The position numbers and the translations under genes were made by a program. A stretch of DNA of 64,000 bases. Origin: Luteirhabdus salina (GTDB lineage: Bacteria > Bacteroidota > Bacteroidia > Flavobacteriales > Flavobacteriaceae). Below, in pieces: positions 43,640-51,929 of the stretch. The notes under the pieces were generated by a model. It searched no databases, had not been told where the DNA came from, and saw only the letters and a list, made by a program, of their open reading frames with translations. Within the stretch, counting starts at the first letter, position 1, and every line of letters begins with the position of its first letter. The stretch is taken from contig JALAHT010000004.1 of NCBI GenBank assembly GCA_025384855.1, forward strand, positions 340,202 to 404,201, given 5' to 3'.

Positions 43640-45154
43640 TTAAAAGCGAAGCGAAAAAGAAACCATAAAGTTACTATAAATACTATTTGTTGCAGCTGGA
43701 TCGGTCAATCCAACTGTATACATTCGTTCCTTTCGATCTTGTTCGGCTCTACTGTATGCGATGTCGAAACTATAATTTCCAAAATTATATCCTGCTCCTG
43801 CCGAAAAACCAGTCAAATCGCCCACAATAGTCGAATCCTCGTACGGACTTTGATCGTATCGATATCCCCCTCGTAGACTAAATTGATTGATTCTATATTC
43901 ACCTCCAACTCGAATTCCCGAAGTGGAAGTCAAAGTGTTTTCGATAATGGTATTTAGTGAAGCAAAAGAAGCATCCTCTGGGCTAAAATGAATATTTGAA
44001 TAATCCTTGTAAATATAATCAACACTCAAGAGGCCATTTCTGCCAAAGACATATGCCATACTAGCGGTAAGCTTCCCAGGTGTTCTCAAATTATAATCCG
44101 CATATATATTAACGACTCTTGGATCAATAATAGCTGTAAGGGATTGATCGCCATCGGTTCTTTCAGTTTCCAGATATTGAGAGGTTTCTTCAGATATTTC
44201 AAACCACGTTGGAGTGTCGTAGGTAAAACCAATTCTAAAGTCTTTATTGATTTTAGCGATTGCTCCAATTTGGGCGGAAAAACCTGCTCCTAATACTGAT
44301 AAATTGTTTTCAAAACCTATTGCGGTTATTCCATCACCAGCATTATTTGTGTTTTCAGATAAAAAGGAGGTTTGCTGATAATCTATTACATGAGAATTCA
44401 AATTGATACCGAAATATAAATACTCCTTATACTGCGTTGCGAAATTGAAGGTATACTTGCCTTGATACCCTCGTTCCAAACGCAAATAATCGTGCGAGAA
44501 AGGACCGTTACCTACATTGGGAGTATATTGTGTGTTTCCTGAATTTGGAGCAACTGGGTCTATGATATACCCTCGGTATCCTAAAAATGCATTTTGGGCA
44601 GCCACACCTTGCGTTTCCCCCAGAAATGAATATAAATCGGCAATAGTTTCACCATTTTGCAATTGCAATAGGTTTAATGGAATTCCCTGTGCCTGCGAAA
44701 GAAAAAAACTTCCTATGGAATTACTCCCATTTCCGCTGATAATTAAATCATTGTCAAAATTGCGTGTATTGTTATAGTTTAATCCAATTGTAAACTTTTT
44801 CCAGGGACTTTCGCTATTGTCATTGAGAAAAACGTAAGCGCCACCAACGTGAGATAAGCTCAAATCGTTTTCAACGCTTTTGGCATTTGTGTTGAAATAA
44901 TTGGTATTGTTTTCAATATCGAAAACAGAAGCGGCCATGGACACCTCCGATTGCAATAATACAGCACTTCCGGCGGGATTTATAGCTAGGGAAGATACAT
45001 CGCCGCCAAGCGCTCCAAAAGCACCCGACATCGCAGTAAACCTAGCGGTTCCTTGCGTATCGTCTAGCGAATAACGCAAACCATCGTCAATGTTTTGTCC
45101 GCTCAATTGGGTCATAAAAAACCCTGCAATAAGAAAGAAGTGCATCTTATTCAT
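43640..45154 (-). CDS. OmpP1/FadL-family outer membrane transporter
   Basis: 504-residue outer-membrane beta barrel with a signal peptide (about 1-19). The mature N-terminus contains the FadL-family hatch sequence (ARFTAMSGAFGALGGDVSSLAINPAG), which plugs the barrel and matches the NPA motif of FadL. Alternating aromatic strands and the terminal SNFMVSFSLRF end with phenylalanine as expected for barrel insertion. The likely role is uptake of hydrophobic molecules such as fatty acids; the substrate is not determined. It follows the low-complexity lipoprotein by about 30 bases, probably in one transcript. Confidence 0.9.
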   Translation of the reverse strand: MNKMHFFLIAGFFMTQLSGQNIDDGLRYSLDDTQGTARFTAMSGAFGALGGDVSSLAINPAGSAVLLQSEVSMAASVFDIENNTNYFNTNAKSVENDLSLSHVGGAYVFLNDNSESPWKKFTIGLNYNNTRNFDNDLIISGNGSNSIGSFFLSQAQGIPLNLLQLQNGETIADLYSFLGETQGVAAQNAFLGYRGYIIDPVAPNSGNTQYTPNVGNGPFSHDYLRLERGYQGKYTFNFATQYKEYLYFGINLNSHVIDYQQTSFLSENTNNAGDGITAIGFENNLSVLGAGFSAQIGAIAKINKDFRIGFTYDTPTWFEISEETSQYLETERTDGDQSLTAIIDPRVVNIYADYNLRTPGKLTASMAYVFGRNGLLSVDYIYKDYSNIHFSPEDASFASLNTIIENTLTSTSGIRVGGEYRINQFSLRGGYRYDQSPYEDSTIVGDLTGFSAGAGYNFGNYSFDIAYSRAEQDRKERMYTVGLTDPAATNSIYSNFMVSFSLRF

Positions 45155-45185
45155 ATGATTCTATTTATATAAGTTAAGGGAAAAA

Positions 45186-46211
45186 TTATCCGCGGCCTCC
45201 ACCGCGACGAGCTCCGCCACCTGAACGTGAGCTGCCAGAGGACCTAGAACTGCCACTGCTCCGAATGCTCGATCCGCTTGAGCTGCTTCTTCGAGCGGAA
45301 TTATTTGATCTTCTCGCATTGTTGTTGGAGCGTCTCACACTATTTGATCGTCGAACAGTATTACTGTTTCTGCGCACATTTGGATTTGTTCTTCTTACAC
45401 TTCGAGAATTACTTCTGCGCATATTGGCATTCCTGTTTCGCGACATAGAGCTGCGAGATCTCATGGTAGAGGAGCGATTACTGCGGCGTGCCATTTCTGA
45501 TCGAGAATAAGAATTGCTTCGTCCGCGTGAATAATCTCTTCTTGCGTTACGAGCAGAAGATCGGCCTATATAATCGGTGTTTCTTCTTCCGCGATTATAG
45601 GCAACCTGATTATATGCATGATTATAATAGAAAGGGTAGTATCCGCCGTAATTACCATAAAATGGGTGTCCCCAACCATATCCATAGAAACCACCATAGA
45701 ATGGTTGTCCCCAGCCCCAGCCCCAGCCGAAGCCAGTACCCCAAGGCCTATAAAATCCATAAGGATACCCCCAGAAACTGTTGAAGCCCCAATAAGGAGT
45801 GTTCCAATAGCCGAAGCCCCAACCCCAATTGTCGTTATAAATGTTTACGGTAACATCTTGAGCATTTGAACCCCATGCGCCATAACTTTCTTCATATCCT
45901 CTATTGTCTTCGGTAATGATATAGCCTTCATCATCTATATATTCAGTAGTGGAGTAAGCTTCAATATCGGTAAAGATTACATCTTCTTCAGGTACGTCTT
46001 GATACTGCGCAGCTTTGGTTTGGAAATATTGTTTATAGTAATTTGTTTTATCCACCGGTGTCTCGGTTTCAGAAACCTGCTGACCATCATTATAAATTCC
46101 GTCAGAATCGTAATAATCTTCATTGTAAGTTCCGCACGAAACCAATAAAATTCCTAGTAGTGCCAAAAAAGGCCCTTTGGTTAATTTTTTAAAGTAATAT
46201 ATGGGATACAT
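45186..46211 (-). CDS. Low-complexity lipoprotein rich in Trp/Gly/Tyr then Arg/Ser
   Basis: 341-residue protein with a lipobox (LLVSC, C26). Four zones follow: an acidic Tyr/Asp/Glu-rich part (about 27-115), a Trp-Gly-Tyr-Phe zone (about 125-200, including WGWGWGWG), an Arg/Ser/Asn-rich zone (about 210-310) with RRSN-type repeats, and a final Gly/Ser/Arg tail. The charge changes from acidic to strongly basic. Similar proteins in Flavobacteriia lie upstream of the FadL-type gene and have been annotated as hypothetical or misannotated by similarity to vitellogenin. Function unknown; a surface or peptidoglycan-binding role is only a guess. Confidence 0.75.
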   Translation of the reverse strand: MYPIYYFKKLTKGPFLALLGILLVSCGTYNEDYYDSDGIYNDGQQVSETETPVDKTNYYKQYFQTKAAQYQDVPEEDVIFTDIEAYSTTEYIDDEGYIITEDNRGYEESYGAWGSNAQDVTVNIYNDNWGWGFGYWNTPYWGFNSFWGYPYGFYRPWGTGFGWGWGWGQPFYGGFYGYGWGHPFYGNYGGYYPFYYNHAYNQVAYNRGRRNTDYIGRSSARNARRDYSRGRSNSYSRSEMARRSNRSSTMRSRSSMSRNRNANMRRSNSRSVRRTNPNVRRNSNTVRRSNSVRRSNNNARRSNNSARRSSSSGSSIRSSGSSRSSGSSRSGGGARRGGGRG

Positions 46212-46227
46212 AACTGCGGTATTTAAA

Positions 46228-46258
46228 TTGTTGAACTTTATAAAAATAACTAGTTTTG
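46228..46258 (+). promoter_or_regulatory. Bacteroidota-type promoter of proS
   Basis: TTG at 46228-46230 (another TTG at 46231-46233), 20 bases, then TAGTTTTG at 46251-46258. Start near 46266, leader of about 50 bases to the proS ATG. Confidence 0.65.
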
Positions 46259-46315
46259 TCGAGACAAACTAACTATCGCTAAATAAGTCACAATATCTGT
46301 GCCAAACCCTAGTAT

Positions 46316-47791
46316 ATGGCTAAAAACTTAACTCCTAGAAAAGAGGATTATTCAAAATGGTATAATGACCTGGTTATCAATGCAGACCTCGCTGAAAACT
46401 CCGGGGTTCGAGGCTGTATGGTTATCAAACCGTATGGTTTTGCTATTTGGGAAAGAATGCAAGCGGAGCTCGATCGGATGTTTAAAGAAACTGGACATCA
46501 AAATGCTTATTTCCCGCTTTTTATACCTAAATCTTATTTCAGTAAGGAGGCAAGCCACGTAGATGGATTTGCAAAGGAATGTGCAGTGGTTACCCATTAT
46601 CGACTAAAGAATGATGAAGAGGGCAAAGGTATAGTTGTCGATCCTGAAGCGAAATTGGAGGAGGAGTTAATAGTTCGGCCTACTTCCGAAACTATTATTT
46701 GGGATACGTATCGAAAATGGATCCAATCGTATCGCGATTTGCCGATTTTGGTAAACCAATGGGCAAATGTGGTACGATGGGAAATGCGTACACGCTTATT
46801 TTTAAGAACTGCAGAATTCCTATGGCAGGAAGGCCATACCGCCCATGCTACGGAAAAAGAAGCTATTGCTGAAGCAGAGCAGATGATGAACGTATATGCT
46901 GATTTTGCTGAAAACTTTATGGCGGTTCCTGTTGTAAAAGGATTAAAGACGGAAAGTGAACGGTTCGCAGGGGCATTGGAAACCTATTGTATTGAAGCCT
47001 TAATGCAGGATGGAAAGGCGCTACAGGCAGGAACTTCTCACTTTTTAGGACAGAACTTTGCAAAAGCTTTCGATGTGAAGTATGCAACAAAAGAAGGAGG
47101 TTTGGAACATGTTTGGGCTACCTCTTGGGGGGTATCAACACGATTAATGGGAGCGTTGATCATGACCCATAGCGATGATAATGGATTGGTGTTGCCTCCA
47201 AATTTAGCGCCCGATCAAGTTGTAATTGTACCTATTTATAGGAGTGAAGAACAGTTTGAGGCTGTTTCAAAAGTTGCGAAAGAATTACAGCAGCAATTGC
47301 GAAAGGAGGGGCTGCGCGTGAAGTTTGACGACCGTGATACCCATAAGCCGGGTTGGAAATTTAATGAATACGAGTTGAAGGGAGTACCTGTGCGTATTGC
47401 TATAGGGCCCAAGGATGTTGAAAAGGGAACAGTCGAACTTGCACGTCGCGACACGCTGACGAAGGAATTTGTGCCACAAACTGAAGTAGTCGAAAAGGTG
47501 AAACTTTTGATGGAAGATATTCAATCGGTTCTTTTTGAAAAAGCGAAGCACTATCGTGAAGCGCATACAACGGAAGTCGATTCGTATGAAGATTTCAAGA
47601 AAATATTAAAAGATAAAGGAGGATTTATTTCTGCTCATTGGGATGGAACATCCGAAACGGAGGAGCGTATTAAAAATGAGACCAAGGCAACCATTCGATG
47701 CATCCCTTTAAAGGGTTCAAATGAAGCGGGAAGCTGTATGATTACAGGGAAACCATCATCCCAAAGAGTACTGTTTGCAAAGGCATATTAA
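46316..47791 (+). CDS. proS: Prolyl-tRNA synthetase, archaeal/eukaryal type
   Basis: Charges tRNA-Pro. The 491-residue enzyme is the ProS3 type without the INS editing insertion: class II motif 1 around the [13 protein letters not shown] segment, motif 2 RPTSETI and [26 protein letters not shown], motif 3 near [25 protein letters not shown], an anticodon-binding domain after residue 300 and the C-terminal zinc-binding-like domain ending in FAKAY. Bacteroidota normally carry this form. The ATG at 46316 is the only suitable start. tRNA-Glu and rpsT follow under their own promoter. Confidence 0.95.
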   Translation: MAKNLTPRKEDYSKWYNDLVINADLAENSGVRGCMVIKPYGFAIWERMQAELDRMFKETGHQNAYFPLFIPKSYFSKEASHVDGFAKECAVVTHYRLKNDEEGKGIVVDPEAKLEEELIVRPTSETIIWDTYRKWIQSYRDLPILVNQWANVVRWEMRTRLFLRTAEFLWQEGHTAHATEKEAIAEAEQMMNVYADFAENFMAVPVVKGLKTESERFAGALETYCIEALMQDGKALQAGTSHFLGQNFAKAFDVKYATKEGGLEHVWATSWGVSTRLMGALIMTHSDDNGLVLPPNLAPDQVVIVPIYRSEEQFEAVSKVAKELQQQLRKEGLRVKFDDRDTHKPGWKFNEYELKGVPVRIAIGPKDVEKGTVELARRDTLTKEFVPQTEVVEKVKLLMEDIQSVLFEKAKHYREAHTTEVDSYEDFKKILKDKGGFISAHWDGTSETEERIKNETKATIRCIPLKGSNEAGSCMITGKPSSQRVLFAKAY

Positions 47792-47818
47792 AATTTTCAA
47801 AAAAAAGTTTGATACCGT

Positions 47819-47848
47819 TTGGAGTATTCAAAAAGTGTTGTATTTTTG
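47819..47848 (+). promoter_or_regulatory. Promoter of tRNA-Glu and rpsT
   Basis: TTG at 47819-47821 (TTTG from 47818), 19 bases, then TATTTTTG at 47841-47848. It lies 21 bases before the tRNA 5' end and matches the Bacteroidota consensus exactly. Confidence 0.8.
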
Positions 47849-47869
47849 CATCCGCAATTGAAAAACAAT

Positions 47870-47941
47870 GGCCCGTTCGTCTAGGGGTTAGGACGCCAGG
47901 TTTTCATCCTGGTAACAGGGGTTCGATTCCCCTACGGGCTA
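47870..47941 (+). tRNA. tRNA-Glu (anticodon TTC)
   Basis: 72 bases. The acceptor stem pairs GGCCCGT with ACGGGCT (first pair G-U), the anticodon stem CCAGG/CCTGG encloses TTTTCAT with anticodon TTC at 47903-47905, and the T-stem/loop AGGGGTTCGATTCCCCT is canonical. The discriminator is A and the CCA end is not encoded. The rpsT start codon follows 21 bases later with no terminator in between, so tRNA and mRNA are probably made as one transcript and separated by RNase processing. Confidence 0.95.
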
Positions 47942-47962
47942 CAAACAAATAAGAAAAGAAAA

Positions 47963-48214
47963 ATGGCGAATCACCAGTCAGCATTGAAGAGAGTAAGGAG
48001 CGATGAGAAAAAGCGCCTTCGCAACCGGTATCAGCATAAAACAACGCGTAATGCGATGCGGGATTTGCGTGAATTGACCGACAAGAAGGAAGCGGAAAAA
48101 AAGCTTCCAGAAGTAATGTCTATGTTGGATAAGTTGGCAAAGAACAACGTTATTCACGATAATAAAGCAGCGAATCTTAAATCGCAGTTGGCGAAACACG
48201 TTCAGTCGCTATAA
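47963..48214 (+). CDS. rpsT: 30S ribosomal protein S20
   Basis: 83-residue basic protein of the small ribosomal subunit. It begins MANHQSALKRVRSDEKKRLRN and ends with the alanine/lysine-rich helix typical of S20; the composition (over a quarter Lys/Arg) fits 16S rRNA binding. It sits directly behind tRNA-Glu, with a GAAA-loop terminator 21 bases after its stop codon. Length is normal for the family. Confidence 0.95.
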   Translation: MANHQSALKRVRSDEKKRLRNRYQHKTTRNAMRDLRELTDKKEAEKKLPEVMSMLDKLAKNNVIHDNKAANLKSQLAKHVQSL

Positions 48215-48235
48215 AATTTTCTTAATGAATTAGAA

Positions 48236-48267
48236 ATCCCTTTCAGGAAACTGGAAGGGATTTTTTT
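48236..48267 (+). terminator. Terminator of the tRNA-Glu-rpsT transcript
   Basis: Eleven-base-pair stem (one G-U) closing a GAAA tetraloop, followed by T7. The stop codon of the convergent coaD gene lies at its T-run. Confidence 0.88.
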
Positions 48268-48718
48268 ATGGTACCGATTTTGGAACTAATTTGGAATAAT
48301 CTCCGCCGTTCCGCTCTATATCGCGTACAATGGAAGAAGAAATATAGGCAACCTTTGGGGATGCCGCCAAAAAGATACTTTCAATACCAAAATTCTCTTT
48401 ATTCGCTTGGGCAATGGTTTGCTCGTAAATGAAGTCGTTTGAATTTCGTACTCCCCGAACGATGTAGTCGGCTTCGATATTTTTACAAAAATCGGTAGTT
48501 AGTCCTTCATACGTCATCACTCGAACTTCGGCAACATCCTTAAATGCTTGCTCGATAAAACGCTTCCGCTCTTCAAGCGACCAGCGATATTTTTTGGCCG
48601 CATTCACCCCAATGGCTATAATGACTTCATCAAACAATGGAAGTGCTCGTTCTATGATGTCGATATGTCCTATTGTGATAGGATCGAAGGAACCCGGAAA
48701 AACAGCGCGTTGTGCCAT
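48266..48718 (-). CDS. coaD: Phosphopantetheine adenylyltransferase
   Basis: Fourth step of coenzyme A synthesis: transfers AMP to 4'-phosphopantetheine. The 150-residue nucleotidyltransferase has the GSFDPITIGH motif (T/H-x-G-H signature), the VRGVRNSNDF segment of the substrate pocket, and the ISSSIVR motif at the C-terminal part (about 128-134). Length fits the family. It is followed on the minus strand by the rpsT terminator and is preceded by the repeat-rich intergenic island and ddl. Confidence 0.95.
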   Translation of the reverse strand: MAQRAVFPGSFDPITIGHIDIIERALPLFDEVIIAIGVNAAKKYRWSLEERKRFIEQAFKDVAEVRVMTYEGLTTDFCKNIEADYIVRGVRNSNDFIYEQTIAQANKENFGIESIFLAASPKVAYISSSIVRDIERNGGDYSKLVPKSVP

Positions 48719-48778
48719 AGGGGAAAGATAGTAATATCTTCAAAAAGATACCAAGGAATTCCGAAAGTACTATAAATT

Positions 48779-48834
48779 AGTCTGTAGTCTGTAGTCTGTA
48801 GTCTGTAGTCTGTAGTCTGTGGTCTGTAGTCTGT
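48779..48834. repeat. Tandem heptamer AGTCTGT, 8 copies
   Basis: Eight consecutive 7-base units; the seventh reads GGTCTGT, the rest are identical. A partial ninth unit follows. It is a simple-sequence repeat, with no spacers, so it is not a CRISPR array. Confidence 0.9.
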
Positions 48835-48909
48835 AGTTACTAGAAGTATGGAGTAGAAATGTGACTTTCAGCATTTTTGTATAAATTTTGATTAATTCAC
48901 TGTTCACCG

Positions 48910-48950
48910 CCTGCCTGCCCTGTCTGCCGACAGGCAGGCGGCTAGGCAGG
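48910..48950. repeat. 41-base GC-rich hairpin element splitting a heptamer repeat
   Basis: Outer arms CCTGCC/GGCAGG and an inner hairpin from CCTGCCCTGTC (48914-48924) with loop TGCC and GACAGGCAGG (48929-48938), one C bulged. It is flanked on both sides by TTCACYG units (48896-48909 and 48951-48963), as if inserted in the tandem repeat. About 70% GC in a 40% GC genome. It resembles a small palindromic (REP-like) element. Confidence 0.7.
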
Positions 48951-49041
48951 TTCACCGTTCACGCAAGCCCCAATTCCTAAGCTCCAATTCCCAAGCTCCA
49001 AATTCCAAAAGCCAATAGTCGTGTGCAAAATTTATAACCTT

Positions 49042-49089
49042 TAGACTCCTAGACTCCTAGACTCCTAGACTCCTAGACTCCTATATTCC
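49042..49089. repeat. Tandem octamer TAGACTCC
   Basis: Five exact copies of TAGACTCC followed by one diverged TATATTCC and TATA. No secondary structure is evident. Confidence 0.9.
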
Positions 49090-49149
49090 TATACATTGTC
49101 TTATTCTCAAAAAATAACAATCGCCATTCGTCACTAAGCATTCAGCATC

Positions 49150-50127
49150 TTACTTCAACGCTTCATCGATAAGGATGCTAAAGAATTCCTTCAACGTTAG
49201 TCCTGCTTCACGCACCTGTTGTGGTACAATACTTTCAGTTGAAAGGCCAGGATTACTATTCAGCTCAATGAAATACGGTTTTCCCTTCACCAAAATAAAA
49301 TCGCTACGGGTAATTCCCTTCATATTGAGCAAGCGATAGATTTTTATTGCTTGTGTTTGCAACATTTGTGTTTCCTTCTCTGAAATGCGTGCCGGGGTTA
49401 TCTCTTCTGAAGCCCCTAAATATTTCGCTTCATAATCAAAGAATTCATTTTTCGATACGATTTCGGTGGGAGGAAGTGCAATTACTTCACCGTCATGTCT
49501 GTAAACTCCCACCTGAACCTCCATTCCATTGAGGCCAGTTTCGATCAATACTTCGGTGTCTTCTTCGAAGGCTCTTTCTATGGCCGCATCCATCTCGTTC
49601 ATCTCCTTCACCTTACTAATACCAAAACTAGAACCAGATCGGTTCGGCTTCACAAAACAAGGTAACCCTACCTTCTTTACGATTTCTTCAACATCATACT
49701 CTGTGCCTTTATTCACATAATAGGAGTTGGCGCATTCTACCCCAAACTGTTTCAATACCGATAAGGTATCGCGCTTATTGAAACTGAGTGCTGCAGGATA
49801 ATACTCGCAACTGGTTTGTGGAATACCCAGTAACTCCCAATAGGCCTGTAAATACCCATCTTCACCAGGGGTGCCGTGAATACAGTTAAAAATTACATCA
49901 GGTTTGTGCTTTTCCCCTTCTACCGTAACGCTAAAATCAGCTTTGTCGACTGGAATTTTCTCACCTTCCGAAGGAGCATATTCCCACCCCTTTTCCAAGA
50001 TATGGATAGGAAAAACACGATACTTTTCACTATCGAGAGCTCCGCAAACCACCGTACCGCTGTTCATTGAGATTTCGTATTCACTAGAATACCCGCCCAT
50101 GGCGACAAATACATTGAGTTTCTTCAT
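49150..50127 (-). CDS. ddl: D-alanine--D-alanine ligase
   Basis: ATP-grasp ligase that makes the D-Ala-D-Ala end of the peptidoglycan precursor. The 325-residue protein has the GGYSSEYEIS start (glycine-rich substrate region), the ATP-grasp lid and VKPNRSGSSFGISKV segment, the GLNGMEVQVGV strand, and the terminal ELNSNPGLSTESIVPQQ metal-binding motif. An in-frame start 15 codons upstream (50172) is rejected in favour of ATG 50127, which is preceded by a -7 element at 50154-50161. It is divergent from the PASTA protein gene. Confidence 0.95.
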   Translation of the reverse strand: MKKLNVFVAMGGYSSEYEISMNSGTVVCGALDSEKYRVFPIHILEKGWEYAPSEGEKIPVDKADFSVTVEGEKHKPDVIFNCIHGTPGEDGYLQAYWELLGIPQTSCEYYPAALSFNKRDTLSVLKQFGVECANSYYVNKGTEYDVEEIVKKVGLPCFVKPNRSGSSFGISKVKEMNEMDAAIERAFEEDTEVLIETGLNGMEVQVGVYRHDGEVIALPPTEIVSKNEFFDYEAKYLGASEEITPARISEKETQMLQTQAIKIYRLLNMKGITRSDFILVKGKPYFIELNSNPGLSTESIVPQQVREAGLTLKEFFSILIDEALK

Positions 50128-50153
50128 ACCAAACTTGGTTTCAATTCGTTTAA

Positions 50154-50161
50154 CAAAAATA
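50154..50161 (-). promoter_or_regulatory. -7 promoter element before ddl
   Basis: TATTTTTG on the minus strand, 26 bases before the ddl start; fits TAnnTTTG. No -33 TTG at the expected spacing. Confidence 0.4.
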
Positions 50162-50223
50162 TCACTAAACACGCGAAAGATAGTACCTTTGGTTTTTTAT
50201 TTTTGTCCTTAAACCCTTACTGT

Positions 50224-50847
50224 ATGACTTTTTTCAGGTTTCTCTTCACCAAGGCTTTTTTAAAGCAGTTGTTATTGGCCATTGTGGCTTTAATTGTGTT
50301 GAGTTTCTTGGTGATGTGGTGGTTGAAATCGACAACAAACCATGGAGAGCGCATCGAGGTGCCAAGCCTTTCCAAGCTTTCATTGGACTTAGTTGAACAG
50401 AAGCTGGACGAATTCGATCTTCGGTATGAAATCCTCGACTCGGCGAATTACAATCCCGATTTTCCTAAGTATTCAGTTATTGAACAGATACCGAAAGCGG
50501 GCAAATACGTTAAAGAGGATAGAAAAATTTATCTGTACTTAAACCCATCGGGCTATCGAAAAGTTCCGGTGCCGGATGTTACGGGAAAAACCTTGCGTCA
50601 GGCAGAACCAACGCTTCTAGCTACCGGGTTTGAAATCGGAAAGATCAGCTATCGTCCCGATATTAGCGATCAGGTGAAAGAAATGCGGTATAAAGGGGAA
50701 AAGTTGAATCCAGGGGAAGAACTTCAGAAAACTTCGGTAATCGATTTAATTGTGGGCGATCAGTCCTTGAACCGTGTTAATGATATCAACGATAATGATA
50801 GTGCTGAAGGAGAAGATGAATCTGAAACTATAGATGATGAGCAATAA
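50224..50847 (+). CDS. PASTA domain membrane protein
   Basis: 207-residue protein with a short cytoplasmic head, one membrane helix (about 13-36) and two or three PASTA-like units outside the cytoplasm (about 45-185; typical VPDVTGKTLRQAEPTL and PSLSKLSLDLVEQKL starts). PASTA domains bind peptidoglycan stem peptides or beta-lactams in other proteins. There is no kinase domain, unlike the PknB type. It ends in an acidic tail and overlaps rluD by 14 bases. The synteny with ddl supports a cell-wall-related role. Confidence 0.87.
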   Translation: MTFFRFLFTKAFLKQLLLAIVALIVLSFLVMWWLKSTTNHGERIEVPSLSKLSLDLVEQKLDEFDLRYEILDSANYNPDFPKYSVIEQIPKAGKYVKEDRKIYLYLNPSGYRKVPVPDVTGKTLRQAEPTLLATGFEIGKISYRPDISDQVKEMRYKGEKLNPGEELQKTSVIDLIVGDQSLNRVNDINDNDSAEGEDESETIDDEQ

Positions 50848-51877
50848 CCCGCAGATAGAGGATAATGATGGCAACGATGATTTATATGAACATTATCGCT
50901 TTATAGCAGATAAAGGGCAAAGCCCATTGCGTGTCGATAAGTTTTTGATGAATAGGGTTGAAAACGTAACCCGAAACAAGATTCAGAAAGCGGCAAAAGA
51001 TGGCAATATCCATGTAAACGAAGCGGTCGTAAAACAGAACTATAAGGTGAAGCCGGGCGATGTGGTACAAGTGCTTTTCGAGCACCCTCCCTACGAATAT
51101 CTATTGGTTCCAGAAGATATTCCACTCGACATTATATATGAAGACGATGCGCTTCTGGTGGTAAATAAACCTGCCGGAATGGTGGTCCACCCTGGTCATG
51201 GTAATTACAGCGGTACGTTGATAAATGCGCTAACCTTTCATTTTGACAACCTTCCGAATAACAGCAGTAACCGTCCAGGGCTAGTCCATAGAATCGATAA
51301 GGATACGAGCGGGTTATTGGTGGTGGCCAAAACCGAAGAGGCTATGGCACATCTTTCAAAACAGTTTTTCAACAAGACTTCAGAACGAGAATACATCGCT
51401 TTGGTATGGGGAAATGTTGAAGAAGATGAAGGAACCATCGAAGGAAATATCGGTCGTCACCCCAAAAACAGATTGCAGAATACGGTTTTCGATGAAGAGG
51501 AAGAAGACCGTGGAAAACATGCGGTAACACATTATAAGGTATTGGAGCGATTAGGATATGTAACCTTAGTTTCTTGCCGACTGGAAACCGGACGGACTCA
51601 TCAAATTCGAGTGCATATGAAGCATATTGGCCATACGTTGTTCAACGATGAACGATACGGTGGCGATAAAATTCTGAAAGGAACCCATTTCAGCAAATAC
51701 AAACAATTTGTGGACAATTGTTTCAAGGTTTTGCCACGGCAGGCTCTTCATGCCAGAACCTTAGGATTTGAGCATCCTGAAACTGGAAAGAAAATGAGTT
51801 TCGAATGCCCCGTTCCAGACGATATTGAAGCTTGCTTGGATAAATGGCGAAATTATTCAAAACACGTAATCGAATAA
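50834..51877 (+). CDS. rluD: RluA/RluD-family 23S rRNA pseudouridine synthase
   Basis: 347-residue enzyme that isomerises uridines in 23S rRNA. An N-terminal S4 RNA-binding domain (about 28-85, with RVDKFLMNRV and GNIHVN) precedes the catalytic domain with D155 in HRIDKDTSGLLVV, the LVWGNVEEDEG strand and ETGRTHQIRVHM. It belongs to the RluD-like group; the exact target sites are assumed from the family. An acidic N-terminus of about 18 residues comes before the S4 domain. The start overlaps the end of the PASTA gene by 14 bases, consistent with translational coupling. Confidence 0.92.
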   Translation: MMSNNPQIEDNDGNDDLYEHYRFIADKGQSPLRVDKFLMNRVENVTRNKIQKAAKDGNIHVNEAVVKQNYKVKPGDVVQVLFEHPPYEYLLVPEDIPLDIIYEDDALLVVNKPAGMVVHPGHGNYSGTLINALTFHFDNLPNNSSNRPGLVHRIDKDTSGLLVVAKTEEAMAHLSKQFFNKTSEREYIALVWGNVEEDEGTIEGNIGRHPKNRLQNTVFDEEEEDRGKHAVTHYKVLERLGYVTLVSCRLETGRTHQIRVHMKHIGHTLFNDERYGGDKILKGTHFSKYKQFVDNCFKVLPRQALHARTLGFEHPETGKKMSFECPVPDDIEACLDKWRNYSKHVIE

Positions 51878-51908
51878 AAAAAGCCGAGTGAAACCACTCG
51901 ACTCTTTA
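51877..51908 (-). terminator. Terminator of the FG-GAP surface protein gene
   Basis: Stem CGAGTG/CACTCG with AAAC loop; A7 on the left is the U-tract for the minus-strand gene, and a shorter ACTCTTTA on the right could partly serve rluD. Confidence 0.65.
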
Positions 51909-51929
51909 CTTATTTGTATGAATGTCTAT

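Larger units (their letters stand above)
48719..49149. repeat. Intergenic repeat island between coaD and ddl
   Basis: 431 bases without a gene that contain several unrelated short tandem repeats in succession: AGTCTGT heptamers (48779-48834), TTCACYG heptamers split by a 41-base hairpin element (48896-48963), imperfect CAAGCTCCAATTCC-type units (48966-49006), and TAGACTCC octamers (49042-49089). It is the only region of the window with this character. No ORF of meaning is present. Confidence 0.8.

Noticed and set aside
48779..48834. CRISPR-like array
   Set aside because: The 7-base units are contiguous, with no unique spacers and no cas genes in the window; it is a simple tandem repeat.
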